From: Nymphaea colorata
Lineage: Eukaryota > Streptophyta > Magnoliopsida > Nymphaeales > Nymphaeaceae
Direction: 5' to 3'
NCBI RefSeq assembly: GCF_008831285.2
Contig: NC_045140.1
Span: forward strand, 12,646,505 to 12,710,504
Length of the DNA stretch: 64,000 nt
Shown here in pieces: positions 1 to 11,640 of this stretch. The position numbers were made by a program, and so were the translations under genes. Numbering within the stretch: position 1 is the first letter of the stretch; every line of letters begins with the position of its first letter. The notes under the pieces were generated by a model, which was not told the origin of the DNA, searched no databases, and worked only from the letters and a program-made list of their open reading frames with translations.

Positions 1-1810
1 AAAAAGCTACCGTCCGACCAAATGATGTCGCCTAACAGCCAGTTGTGCATGCCCTCACTTCGGGAACCCACACCGCTACACACCGAAACCGTGCTGTCGC
101 TTGGAGCAGGTCGCCGAAGGTTGGAAGCTACATACGTCATCCTCCTCCTCGCGCTGGAAGTTGAATGGTTGAATCGATTCGGTCGACCGTTTAATCACTT
201 GATTCGGCCTCTCATCCCGGGTTACATACAAAAATCGGGTGATACAGATTATAAGTCGGGTCCAAGACTAAGCCCGACCCATTACATCGATCCAACTCAA
301 AAAGGAAGTGCAGGTCTGAGCTTTGGATTTATAGACTACCCAAACTCGGCCCGAGGTACATGTTCCAGACCCATGTCTATGAGGCTTGGTTGCCTAGTGT
401 CCCACTACTGTGTCCCTGGCTCCACGCCGTGTCCCGCCATACACAAGGACGTGTCCTGCTTGGAGACATGTTGGCTTTGTCACGCAACTGTGTCCTATGT
501 TTTGGTTGTGTCCTGCATCACAAGAGAATGTGTCTCACCCAGATTCGTGTTGAACGAGCTTCACCCAACCCGTTAACCGAACAAGGTTGAGTTCACCTTG
601 GTTGCACTTGGCCGAGTGCTAGGTCGACTTTGGCTGTCGTTGGCCGAAGTTGCACCGTCGCTCAAGGCCTATAGCTCGCCATAGCTGGATTCTTGCATCA
701 AACTAACGCCCGGCCTGATGCCGCCCATTGTTAACCTCCCTAGCAACCGAGAGGCCCTTTTGGGAATGAAGCAAGTGGCTGCCCTTGCCTCGCCCGACAG
801 TGATTGATCTCACAGCCATGCCTCATCCGCCCCGCACGTCATCCGCTGCCGGGCCATCATGGCAGCCGATGGTAGGGTCGAATCAGATCCACCCCTCTTA
901 AAATGGAGCCTGCCCTTAGGCTCCTTCGAGTCTCGCCTATCACCATGACGGTGAGCACTCCCTAAGTGGTACTTCCTTCCGCCGGGCATCCCAAAGAAGA
1001 TGTCTCTGCTTCTCAGCCAAGGCAGGGTGGTTTTGATAGAACTGCCCCAGCTGTAATTATGCTGCCTCACCCTATGCTGCCGAGGAGGTAAGCTCTCGTT
1101 CAGTTTGCGCCAGCCCTGTTGAACCAAGCGAACATTGTCCTTAGCAATGAAGTTCTCCCATGATAGCTCTTCGGTAGGAAGAAGACTGCACCATGGCATG
1201 CTTCTGCCTTGAGCTTCTTCTAACTCGTGCCCCATGTTGGTCATCCGAAACCTGCCCCTACTTGTGGAGTCCTCGCATAACCTAAACCCAACTGAGGGAC
1301 AGCGCCTTTGTCTTACTGCTCAAGGATAGAGGACTGATTATGCCTAAGGTTCCACCACCATATGTTGTGACCGGGAACGGTCCAGCCACCCCTCCTAGGC
1401 TGCTACAACACATTTCTGGAAGAAAGCTACGCTAAGTGGTATGTGTATTGGAGGTGTTGATGCCACCTTTGATGTCCTCCAACGAACCTTGTTTACTGCG
1501 GTGGTTGCGGGTGCCCGGGCATAAGCTGTCCTCCTTGGTTGAGAATTTCTTCCTCTCGGCCTGAGATGACATTGCTTCATTTAGTTGTGGGCTGGTCACT
1601 TCCCTTAGCCTGTACACTGTTCCTTTCCTCCGATTTTTCTTCTGTTGGAGGCTGCTACTCCTTGGTCGGAATCGGCCATTACTAAGCTCACGATGTTCTC
1701 AGCTTGGCTGCAGGGTGTAAGCATAGATGGCCATGTCTTCATCTTCCTCCTTAAGGATTTTCTTAGTTCTGTCAAGGAGGTGGGCATAATCTCTGTCGAT
1801 CAGTCCCAAC
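1..1810. other. GC-richer degraded repeat sequence, no gene recognised
   Basis: This stretch is visibly richer in G and C than most of the window and contains only short, mutually overlapping reading frames. The longest, on the minus strand at 810-1244 (144 residues), matches no family I recognise. Minus-strand frames at 1395-1787 are charged and could be a degraded retroelement gag, but no zinc knuckle, protease or polymerase motif is visible. Around 390-540 the word GTGTC recurs roughly every 20 bases. A retroelement origin is inferred only from composition and the retrotransposon end at 3.4-3.6 kb. Confidence 0.4.
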
Positions 1811-3412
1811 CAATGTTGTAAAAGGCATAGTGTATCGCATATCGATCGGGCCAACCTATACGTTGTATCGTAATGTATCGTAAATGTAGTGTAGCATATC
1901 GTAAATTTAATTTTCTAATTTTTAAAAAATATTAAAAAATAAAAAATAGAAAAAGGACATAAAAAACAGAAAAAATAAGCAAAAAATCAGAAAAAATTAA
2001 GAAAAATGTATTGAAAGGAACATTCATGTATATGAACAACACATTCCAAAATAAGAAATCAGAGATTCAAATAACATAATAAGCATCAGTCTTATCCTCT
2101 TAGCATGCCGAAGAGAATTAGATTACATCACAATTCATATGTTCGAAACATGTAGTTATCAACTTTCATGATTCAATGATAATCCTCGTCATTTGCATCA
2201 TCATCTTCATTTTCTTCATTAATTGCTTCTATCCCCTCTGTTGGAATCTCACCAACATCAATTGCTCCCCAGCCGCTTCTTCTTCAATAATCTTTGTTGC
2301 TCCTTCAATGTTCAAAAAATCAAGATCGTCCTCGTCAAGGATTGAGGATGGTTCTTTTTCAACCGAAGAATCTAATACATCAAAATGGTCAAGGCTGATA
2401 GGATCATATTAAGTGTGATGCTTCCTCATATAAGTTTCTTCTATTTGCCTAAAGTGTAACAAGAGAAAATAACAAATTGTTAAAAATTAAAATATATATT
2501 AGAATTGGCTATTTTGCATAGCAGATGTATTTAATTTACCTTTGTCTCAACTTCATATATAAAGAACATAAAGAAGGTCATTCAACCTTTTATGTTCCAG
2601 TCTATTCCTTTTCTTACTATGGATGTGCTGAAATACGCTCCAATTTCTTTCACATCCAGTTGAACTACATGTTTGGCTGAGGATTCTTGTTACAAGCTTT
2701 GTTAATTCTGGAAAATCAAGCCCAAACCTATCTCACCACAAATCTAATAACAGATGGAAAAAAAGTATAAAGTCCCTTTGTGAAATACCTGGACGCAAAG
2801 ATGACCTGCATCGAATTGCTGTCTCTCTCCCCATGCTACCAGAACCAGTATCATATTTGTTGATCGACACATGGATAGCTTCTTGTTCTCTATAATCACT
2901 TACTAATATCTCAATACAATCCAACATGCCATACTTGACCTCTCTGTTCTTCTTAAAAGTGGGAAGATATCTAATAGCAGGATTTAGGTAGTAGGCTGCT
3001 GCATGAAGTGGGCGATGAAGATGGCTAGACCACCTTTCATCTATAATCTTCCATATAGGCACGTACAACTTTTTTTATCCCTTCATATTATCCCTAATGG
3101 CCTCTTTTGTTCTGGCCATAGCCTCATATAAATACCCAATAGAAGGTCTATCTTCACAGTCAACTAATCTAAGGACTTTCACTAGAGGTACACAAATCTT
3201 CAATAAGTTCACATATGATTCCCAAAAGTCAGCATTGAATACGGTATCCACAACTGTCGTGGCCTTTCTTCTATAGGCATGTGGATATGCAGTCCAATCA
3301 TCACTTGAAAACATCTGCCTAAGAGAATTTCTTTGCTTGACTATACCCTGTACAATCAAAACATTTGTAGCAAACCGTGTTTGTGCGGTTCGAATCTGTA
3401 GCACCTTGAACG
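1811..3412 (-). mobile_element. 3' part of a hAT transposon with CAATGTTGTAA end
   Basis: The left boundary begins CAATGTTGTAAAAGGC at 1811, the same terminal sequence seen in reverse complement at the right ends of the two elements at 40283 and 53217. The transposase remnant inside runs on the minus strand, so 1811 is the element's 3' terminus. The right side breaks off near 3412, where similarity to transposase stops and retrotransposon-like sequence begins. No opposing terminus or matching 8-bp target duplication is seen, so this is a truncated copy. Confidence 0.75.
2173..3404 (-). pseudogene. hAT transposase, C-terminal part, broken
   Basis: Read on the minus strand, this encodes the C-terminal half of a plant hAT transposase, the enzyme that cuts and pastes hAT elements in the nucleus. 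The segment at 3404-3075 contains the family-like stretch RPSIGYLYEAMARTKEAI. The segment at 3068-2733 contains IWKIIDERW and LHRPLHAAAYYLNP. Below 2720 comes the dimerisation domain, with PELTKLV, SSTGCERNWSVF and KKRNRLEHKRL. A short intron at about 2449-2539 has GT and AG borders, and the last exon is acidic, ending in a run of D and E residues. Damage includes a stop where the usual Trp-Trp pair is expected (near 2730), a frameshift near 2545, a stop near 2410 and a frameshift near 2265. The BED finger and N-terminal half are missing. The family call is secure and the protein is certainly dead. Confidence 0.85.
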
Positions 3413-3414
3413 TT

Positions 3415-4830
3415 TAGTCTCGTATTAAAGATTATGAGGAATCTTCAAGGGTCTCTCCCACATTGCAGGGGCCAATTTAAAGGTGGCTTCTAGTGCATTG
3501 GTGAAGGAAGGGTGACTGTGTGTTCTGGAGTCGCCATGGGTGTGCCTACACTCTGATACCACCAATGATAGGACCACCCAGCCGAGGCGCTGCCGAGCAA
3601 ACGCTACCACCTTGTATTACCTTCGGAAATGGCTACCAAAAACTGAACTAAGAGAGGTTAACTCCTTGTTACGAGCAATGCCTGGCTAACATGACCCTGG
3701 CCTTACAACAACGCCCGACTGGTTACAGAGTTTCCCAACCCAGTCCTACCTCTTACTCACGACACTTCGGCTATGACTCCCTGTCGTCCCAACTTCACCA
3801 ACAACAGTGGAGGCAGTGAGGTTGCCGTAGACTGAGACCTTACTTGAGATGCCGAGGCGACACTGTAGCAGAAAATGCAGCCGCAGTCACAGTAGCAGAA
3901 TTCTACCGATGGACAGGGGCAACTTCACTGTTCTACAAGTTTGCGCTCATGGCTCCGATTGGCTTGTTCTATGGCTCATTGGAATCGTGTTGATGTCAGT
4001 GAAATGAAGATCTCACTCTTGTGTCTATCGGCACTGGAATCTGAAGATATGTCCCATGGATTAGAGATGTGATTTCTGTAGTCGTAGAGACAGTAGCGCA
4101 GGAATAGGTGCAGTGTCACACCTCTACAAATTTTGGGTTTCTGCATGGATTTCCTCGTGCTATGATTCGTTGGAACTGTGAGGAAGTAAGCAAGATGATG
4201 AGCTCACTCTTGCAGATTTCCAACACCAGAATCTGAATTTATGGCCCTGTGAACAAATACACATTCTGCTACAACAGGGTCTGCAGTATCAGAAACAGGG
4301 GACCAGAAAAGCTTCAATTCCGGTCGGCTCTGGCATCAGTTCTGGTCGGGCACCGGTGCATTGGAAGCATGACTCCTAGATTATGCTGCACGTCTGATTT
4401 CCCAACCGAAGAGGGTCTGCAGAATCAACGCTGATTTTTCAAAGTTGGAAGCGGTAACTGTTGGGTTGTTTCACGCACAGGATTGAGCAGCAGTAGTGGC
4501 CGCCAATAGGTGAGTGGGAATCGCCAGATTCCGGCCAACTCCGATGTTGGATTTGGTCAAGCACCAATGCGTTGGAAAGAGGACTCCCAGACGATGCTTC
4601 TTGTGAAATCCCGAGGTGAACGGATGATTGAGGAGATAACGCCCAATTTTTGAATGTGTGAGACGGTGGTCGGTCGGCCTGCTCCTCATGCTGAAGAAGA
4701 AATCACAGCAGGGGGAGGCAGCCGGAAATCTAGAGATTCTGGCCGGCTCTGGCGATAGTTTTGGTCGAGCTTGGGTTCATTAGAACCGCAACATTCTCAG
4801 GGTTACTCCAGTCCAATATCTAGGTGTTGT
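3415..4830 (-). mobile_element. LTR-retrotransposon 5' end fragment (LTR, primer site, start of internal region)
   Basis: On the minus strand the sequence TGGTATCAGAGT occurs at 3561-3550. It matches the primer-binding site complementary to initiator methionine tRNA used by many plant LTR retrotransposons. The sequence just before it (from 3566 upward) would be the LTR, ending in CA. A short internal stretch follows, with an ATG at 3537, and is cut off at about 3412 by the hAT remnant. I could not find the outer LTR edge or a second LTR, so the upper limit is approximate and the superfamily is open. Confidence 0.5.
3900..4830. repeat. Divergent tandem repeat within the putative LTR
   Basis: A pattern recurs four times at irregular spacings of roughly 200-400 bases: CGGCTCTGG or similar, then GGTCGGGC or GGTCAAGC, then a GCATTGGAA-like word followed by ACTCC or similar (near 3950, 4325, 4540 and 4745). 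Copies differ at many positions. This is by-eye alignment; the true period needs a dot plot. LTRs of large plant retroelements often contain such repeats, which fits the primer-site evidence next door. Confidence 0.4.
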
Positions 4831-4839
4831 ACGTGTCTT

Positions 4840-5832
4840 ATGAGTTGGTTAGATTTTAGTTTTGTTTAGTTGGGCAGTTGTTGGTTTGATTTTATAGTTC
4901 AGTCTTTTTCTTTTATTTTATGTTTTACTGGTTTTCTAGACAAGGCTTGTCATCTTTAGTTCTCACTTTTGTTCTAGCATGGGTTGTTTAGGAGAATTGT
5001 TGACTTATTTGTTTGGTTTTCATTTTTCAATGTTTTTACTCCATTCTTTTGATAAATAAAATCTGATCAAGTCTAGTCCCAAATATGTATGTACATGTGC
5101 TATTTTAGGCTACTACATATAAGGTATTTGACAATCTTAGGATTTCTTTCGTGTTCACTATCATGCTCTTGCATCAGCATGTGTTGGAAAGAAAAACCAA
5201 GAAAGAGAGAATTATAAGAAACTCAATTTTAAGGAGTATTCAGTTAGCCCCATACATTGTATACTCTACTTGAAGTCGCCAGTCTCTTGGAAGTGGAATA
5301 TCAATAAATTGACATAAGTAAATACTTAACTATCTAGGAAGTCTAGGTAGTGTTGTCCATGGCAGTTTCTAGTTGGGAAAGAATGTTGCTTCAGGAGTAG
5401 GGATGTAAATGGGATGTTAATCTTGGGCTATGAGTTTGGACTATACAGGTCTATGTCATAATGATTCACCTGGAAAAGTGCCACACCTGTGTATGTATCA
5501 TGCAGCTCAACATGGGTGTAGGACATGGAAAATGATATTTGCTATTTTGATTCTGTGTGTATGTATGCATGTATGTTTGTGTAATCAGTCACTAGTCACA
5601 CTTCTTGTATGCTTTTGGACCATTAGTCCTCTCAAAAGTACGTGTCACTATGGCAAAGTGCATCTACATTGTCAAACGTGAAAGACATTCTTTAAGTCTG
5701 TTTGTTTATGCAGATGCAAAGCTGTTCTCCTCCCATTAGACATTCTTTAAGTCTGTTAGTTTAGTGCCACCAACATTAAGCCCATTTGTTTAGTACCACT
5801 AGGAGCAACTGACTTTCAACATCTATTTATAA
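4840..5832. other. No gene recognised
   Basis: AT-rich non-coding sequence. The only structure I see is a short local duplication in which GACATTCTTTAAGTCTGTT occurs at about 5684 and again at about 5737. The reading frame at 5430-5681 has no recognisable features. Confidence 0.5.
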
Positions 5833-6304
5833 GGTAATGCTAATGAGCTATTTGTTTTTGTATTCATCAATGTTGAATTTGTTTAAATAATAACCACCAA
5901 TTAAGCATGTTAGTTTCATGGTCCTAGTCTATAGATCATAGTTGGCAAACATGTGGATCGTCTGACCTTGGATTCCCAGGGTGGCTTGACCACTTATTTG
6001 GTCAAGTCATAATTTTTTATAGTATTTTTTAAAACATTTTTTATAGTATTTCTTAAAACAAAGAGTGGGTAATGCTAATGAACTATTTGTTTTTTATTCA
6101 TCAATGTTGAACTTTTTTAAATGATAACCACCAATTAAGCATGTTAGTTTCATGGTTCCAGTCTATATATCATAGTTGGCAAACATGTGGATCGTCTGAC
6201 CTTGGATTCCCAGGGTGGCTTGACCGCTTATTTGGTCAAGTCATAATTTTTTATAGTATTTTTTTAAAACATTGTTTATAGTATTTCTTAAAACAAAGAG
6301 TGGG
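5833..6304. repeat. Two-copy tandem duplication, 235-bp period
   Basis: Copy one starts GGTAATGCTAATGAGC at 5833 and copy two starts GGTAATGCTAATGAAC at 6068. They stay alignable throughout, including the shared words CATGTGGATCGTCTGACC and GGTGGCTTGACC, and both end in an AAAGAGTGGGT segment. Differences are scattered point changes and one- to two-base indels in T runs, so the duplication is not brand new. No coding potential is apparent. Confidence 0.9.
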
Positions 6305-7580
6305 TCCTGAAATGCTGGAAGTAACATAGTAAGAGAGAGAGAGATCAGCAGATAATTGCTGGATATTTCGGGTTCAGTTAATGAGATTAGCAAGATGAGT
6401 TGTGGGGAATAACTTTGAATAAAATCTGATTTGGCTTGAGCATGGGTAAAATGACTCAATTTTTACAAGGTCAAAGATTGACTGAAAGCATTGATAAATC
6501 AGTTTCAAACAAACTGTTCCAGAATTGAGCAAGTCAACCACAAACAGAATGATTCAATCACAAATAGGTTAGTGCATTGGATGCATAATAAGCAGCTGCG
6601 ATAATGTTGCTGTACCTGCAGAAGTTCTGCTTAAGTTTTTTAATTTATCATCACTGCAGAAATTGATTGATCTGGTCAAATTGAATTCACAATAAGTTTC
6701 TATCCTTCCCATCAATTAAATTTTGGGCTGGGCTCATAATATTGAGGCTAAAGTGCCTGTTGATGACTGCCAAAGTGTTCCATATATGGTGGTTGATGTG
6801 CAGTAACTTGATCCGGATCTCCCTGTAGCATCTTCCCAAAATGTTATTATTCTTTTATTCTATTGAAATTTAAAATTAGTCCATCATAATGTAGACTTTT
6901 TTGTCAACCATTGTTTTTTATTTGACATTTGTAGAACAAGAACCTTCATAGGAATTCTACAAGTTAGAAGTTGTTTAGCTGAAATAGCTAAGTATCAAAC
7001 CTGTTGCAGATGTGTGAACCCATCGGCAATGGATTTTTGTAAGGTAAAAATGAGATGGCTAAAATGCCTCCTTTTTTAGGTACCAACGTTTTCCCCCTCT
7101 TTTATATTTTGCAGCCAGAAACGCATTTAATGAAGGTTTTGAAAATTTAAAATTGTTGTAGTGAAAGGTTGTGCAATTTTCTTGCTTTTTGTTTTTTTAA
7201 ATCATAGGTGGCAGAGAAATGATTGCCGATGTATTTCTAGATCACTCAAACTTATGCAAAGCCAACTTCAAGGTAGGGATCTACATCTATTCATGTTGTA
7301 TCTTGCTAAAGTCTTTTCCAATAACTTGAAAATTTAGAGGGTTGACCTTTTAAGGTGTTTTTGAGGTTCAAGTTGATTCAATTTCCTTTATTTGTTCATT
7401 TAGCTATTTTTATCTAAATGGTTGTGGGCAGGTTTGGAGCTGGAACTGTTACAAAGGGTATTTATTGGGCTTGGTGGAGCAATTGATAATCTCTCCAGGT
7501 TGGTATGCAGAGAATTCAAATTATGAGTGCAAGAAATATGTGAATTTGTTTTTCTTTTTTTAATTTCTGCATTTCTGTTC
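6305..7580. other. No gene recognised
   Basis: AT-rich sequence with a short GA run near 6331-6343 and no reading frame of note. It could be intronic sequence upstream of the coding-like stretch at 7.6-8.5 kb, but no splice pair can be assigned. Confidence 0.4.
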
Positions 7581-7582
7581 AT

Positions 7583-8503
7583 TTCAGTTAGATCGGTCTT
7601 ATCTCTACCACAGCCTTCACCCTGTCCCGAACATTCACATCTACGGCCCTGTTCCTTCAGAAACTGTCGAGCTCGATGAAGAGCTCTTTCTTTATAGAGT
7701 TCGGGATTGGATTTGCCTGGGATGCTTGTTCATTTCCCCGTGGACGGCATGCCATGAGCTATACGCTCAAGCCATCACATTGCTTGGTGGCCAGCAGCCT
7801 AACCAAATGAGAACAATGCCTTCTGGGTGCACGAATTTGTGCTCAGTGAGCATGGGATATGATTTGAAGGATTTGATAATACCCTTGTTGAGAGCTGTGT
7901 TCTAGTAAAGTTTTGCTGCGCTTGCAAACACTGGATGTGGACTCATTCACCCTCAAGTCCCAAGTATAGAAAAGTATGAGGGTGCCCAAGTGCCAGTAGA
8001 TCTTATTGCCTTTCAATTAATGAGGCGAACTCCTACTTGATCATCTTGATTGACTAGGCCTCCATGAAGTTCTTAAATTTTCAATTATGGGCATTTGACC
8101 ATTCTCATCACCGCGAAGCGGAGAAATCGAGAGGGGAACTGAAAGGGCATCGACGAACAATGAAGGGCAAGTTGAAGGAGATTCTTGCAGATCTCAACAA
8201 TCCCAATGGTGTGGTCTCCGATGCAGATCATCATGAATGTATCAAGAAGGCAACCCATTTCTGTTAGTTTCTGCATTTGTTTTATGATCATGGTATCTCT
8301 CTCTCGATTGAAGAACCGATTGCTTAGGTTCATGAGAACCTTTTCTTTGTCCACATGGAGAACTTTCCCTGTTAAGTTGCGTTGATTGCACGATGCTAGA
8401 GCATTACTATCCTGATCTTGATTCTGCTGCAAACTTTCGTGAAATTTTCATGAGTCTATGTGGAAATTGCTTGCGCATTAAGGATGTAGGCATCCTTGGA
8501 AGG
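7583..8503 (+). pseudogene. Broken coding-like segments of an unrecognised gene
   Basis: Several plus-strand stretches read like real protein in spite of stops. At about 7588-7905 one frame gives a run including LHPVPNIHIYGPVPSE and VELDEELFLYRVRDWI. At about 7920-8035 a frame gives GCGLIHPQVPSIEKYEG and LIAFQLMRR. At 8064-8267 there is a 67-residue frame. At 8393-8500 a frame including ANFREIFMSLCGN ends at a consensus splice donor, AAG|GTATGT. Frames are separated by stops near 7903 and 8040 and by apparent shifts. I do not recognise the family. The mix of protein-like text, interruptions and a good donor suggests a decayed multi-exon gene, but several small exons of a live gene cannot be excluded. 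Confidence 0.35.
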
Positions 8504-9414
8504 TATGTTTCATTTTTCAATTTCTTTCTATTTTGGGTTCATCGTGTTTCGTTTGTTCGTTCTAGCTTTCCAAATTTCCATTTCTACTTGTATATTTATT
8601 ATTATTTTTCTTTTTTTTAACTCATTTTTAACTTTCCATTGCCTTTTGGGTTTCCTTTTTTTTTTTTTTTGAGCAATGATTTTGAATAGTTTTTTTTTCT
8701 CAATTCTAGTGCTTAATCGAATCAGAAGTTATGGTTTGCGCCACTATTGTGTTAAAGGTTCATGTTAGATTATTTTGTTCTTCGTTTTTTTGTCGGGATC
8801 AATGTACGCATGGTAGGTGAAGTTTGAAGGTCTTCTAGATGCAGAATGAAATTGTTCTTTATTTACGTTTCTTATAATTTAGGACTCAAGTTTGTTATGC
8901 TTCATGTTTTCCGCTTCAATCTTCTTCATTTTGAGGTAGTATTGGGGAGGATAAGATACTGCCAAGCAATGTTGTTGCTCTTCTGACTTTACGTGCTGGA
9001 TTCTATTGTTTCTCACATAAAAATTCAGGTTCACCTGAATATTTTAGGGAATTATTAGGTGCGAGTTTGATGCCTGTGTTCCGCCTCCACCTCTCTGCCT
9101 GTCGTTTGTATGTCCAATTTCAAATTTGTCATCGATTTCAGGTTACAGTAGCTTTGCTTTCATTAGTGGATGGTTGGATGTTCAAATGAAAGGCTTGTTT
9201 CCATTAGGCAGCCAATTTTCAAACTTGGCATTGATTTCAGTCAAAGATGCAGCAATTGCTGCTATCGGTGTCAATTGAGGAAATAAATATGTATAACCGT
9301 GTGAAAAAATAGAAACAGAAAAGATATGTGATAAAAAATAGAAAAATATACAAAGGAATCCAAGAGGGAGAGAGAGACATGCTTACCGGAGGGAGAGGGC
9401 CTTCGATGCGCATG
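8504..9414. other. No gene recognised
   Basis: T-rich sequence following the possible splice donor at 8500, typical of an intron or intergenic DNA. No repeat boundary or coding stretch can be defended. Confidence 0.4.
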
Positions 9415-9625
9415 CCTACCTGCCTCTATGCCGGTGATATTTAGTTAAAGTGCTTAATATAGCGGTGACGAGCTGCACTGTTATAGGCCTACCGCTATAA
9501 GAGCATTAGGGGCGAAACAACGCACCGGTTTAGATCTTCGTGTCCGGTATAGCTCTATAGCAAGTGTGTGAACCACCGATATAGTTCTGTAACAGTTATC
9601 ATCACCACTGCCGCCGCAAGTTATA
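9415..9625 (-). repeat. Cluster of ACCGGT / TAGCGGT motifs, minus-strand copy
   Basis: Read in reverse complement, this 210-bp patch contains repeated short words such as ATATCGGTGG, TATACCGG, AAACCGGTG, TATAGCGGTAGG and ATCACCGGC, spaced about 15-35 bases apart in both polarities. The word set and the following sequence (a CAGGTAGGCATGC-like stretch, then a pyrimidine run) match the clusters at 22.8, 29.2 and 36.3 kb, which lie in the opposite orientation. Such arrays resemble subterminal transposase-binding repeats of CACTA-type transposons, but no CACTA terminus was found, so the class is inferred. Confidence 0.6.
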
Positions 9626-11635
9626 CATACATATGTCATCTTAAAGTCCAATAAATGAAATTTACATCCCACAAGAAAACACTTCTGGTATAAACCTACT
9701 TAATGCTGATGATTTTTGTGATCTTAGAAGATTTGATTTTCTCATTATATTTTAAAACATTTGCATTTCGAAACCATAAGGCGTTGGACATCTTGTTATA
9801 ATATGGTTAGGAGCATGAACACTATGGAATCTGGTCAAAAGGCCAACCAAAACAGCCTCCTGGGGATGTAGACTAACCCATTGGTAGTTGAATATTCATA
9901 GTTAAAATCTTTGTAGCGACAAATGGGAAAAAAATTGTCTCTGATTAAGACCTTTTAATTAGATAAACAATATTTTGTTAACGTATATGTGAGTTTATTG
10001 TAAATAAATTATTTAACATGTAGGAAAGTCTTGCACAAGGACGATTGTGCATCAAGGATTTGTTATATTAATTTCCTTATGTTGATCTAAATAAACAAAA
10101 CGGGTGGATTGCAAATATTTTTACCTCTTTCTCTTTTTCTCATTCCCTTTCCTATCATGGCCATCGCCTCCTCTCAACTCTTTAAGCTCGTAGGTTTAGT
10201 CTACCATTTCTCAAAATTTAGAAATGCATTTGATTATGGTTGGATACGTAAATCTCATTAATTTGTTCAACTGTACACATCCAACAAGCACCTTATCTTT
10301 AAACTAAAATAGCAAAATGAAAGAAAATTTTGCCATCCAAATTTTTTATGAAAATACTTGGCAGCTGGGTGCGCAAGCCAGTAACATAGAGAAATTGGAA
10401 TTATATAAAAGAATCTGTCCATGTCCTACTGTAATTTGTGTCATTCTTTAGCAAAGTCTATTTGGCTTACAAAATATGTGTCAAACTTGATAATCTTATG
10501 TGATAATCAAACAAACATATATATGACACTTTTTTATCAAATTTTATTTAAATGCATTGGCATTGAAATGCCAAAACGGTGCATATATATCTGCTAAATT
10601 TGTGTTTGCTTGGACCTTCAAAATTGTAAAAGTAGAAAAAATCAGAATTCAATGTGTCGACTTTCTCAACGTTGGATAACTTCATGACTTATTTTGTGGT
10701 GAAATAAGAAAGTGCATTTTCTTTAAATATTTTAGACATATTTAAAAAGACACATATCGACTAAGAAAGAATAGGTTAAGATACGTTTCCTTTTTCTGTT
10801 CATATATAAAGAATGAACTGAAAAACCATCAGCCACCTTCTAAAATAACATGAGAAATTGTGTTAGGAGATGAAATCTCTCATATTTATTTTTTGTTCAC
10901 TCCACATTGTTTTTTATATTGGGGAAATCAACCATTGAATCATCTATCTTATTCAGTTCCTTGATAACCGATTTTTACGGTTTTAGGAATCACTGAAAAC
11001 AGTTCTTCGAAACCTATGAAGGCAAACATGGGTGGATATGCGGAAATAGAGAATGTGGATGAGTTGGTCGAATCTCAATCCCCGAAAACAGTGGCGTAGC
11101 CACATTGTGGCTGGTGTGGCCAGTTGCCCACACCAGGCTCTTAAACGTTTTTTATTTTAAAATAGAAATCATAAATATTTATCTTTAATAAGGACTTCTA
11201 GCGAAGGGAACTTGCATTAAAGAATCTAGCTATTTTTGTTATCCATTTCATCTCTACTCATAATTCTGAATGATTCTTCTATTGTTTTGTTACCTTCCAA
11301 ACACATTTTTCTTTTCTTCCACATACCAACACTTTGTTCAATAGTCAAAGGAACAAAAAGTTCACTTGACTACCTAAATTTTTCTTCAATTCAGCTGTCT
11401 CCTGTTTTTCTTTTTCAATTTTCTCAAGTAGCTTTGTCAATTTTTGGGCATGGTCTGATTCCTTGGGCACAAATGTGTAAGAAATGTGCTTTAACACATG
11501 TATATGAACCAGTGAATCATCCATTGCAGAGCTTACATAAGAATTGTGTGTAACCTCCACCACCAGGATGAGGAGGGTGAGAAGGGTTAGAAGGAGGAAG
11601 AAGCAGTTAGAAGAAGTGACCCAAGAGGGGAATGG
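9626..11635. other. No gene recognised; possible transposon-end word at 11090
   Basis: AT-rich sequence. At about 11090 the phrase GTGGCGTAGCCAC precedes GTGGCTGGTGTGGCC. This resembles the start of some plant hAT elements, but no matching opposite end was found. The minus-strand frame at 11345-11563 contains a lysine- and glutamate-rich, coiled-coil-like stretch (KLTKLLEKIEKEKQE) but is not identified. Confidence 0.35.
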
Positions 11636-11640
11636 ATGAT

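Noticed and set aside
3786-3793. GTCCCAAC repeats the 8-mer that precedes the hAT end at 1811 and might be its partner target duplication.
   Set aside because: No CAATGTTGTAA-type terminus lies next to it. An 8-mer match within 2 kb is plausible by chance.
11083-11130. GTGGCGTAGCCAC as the left end of a further hAT element.
   Set aside because: No inverted partner or 8-bp duplication was found within several kilobases.
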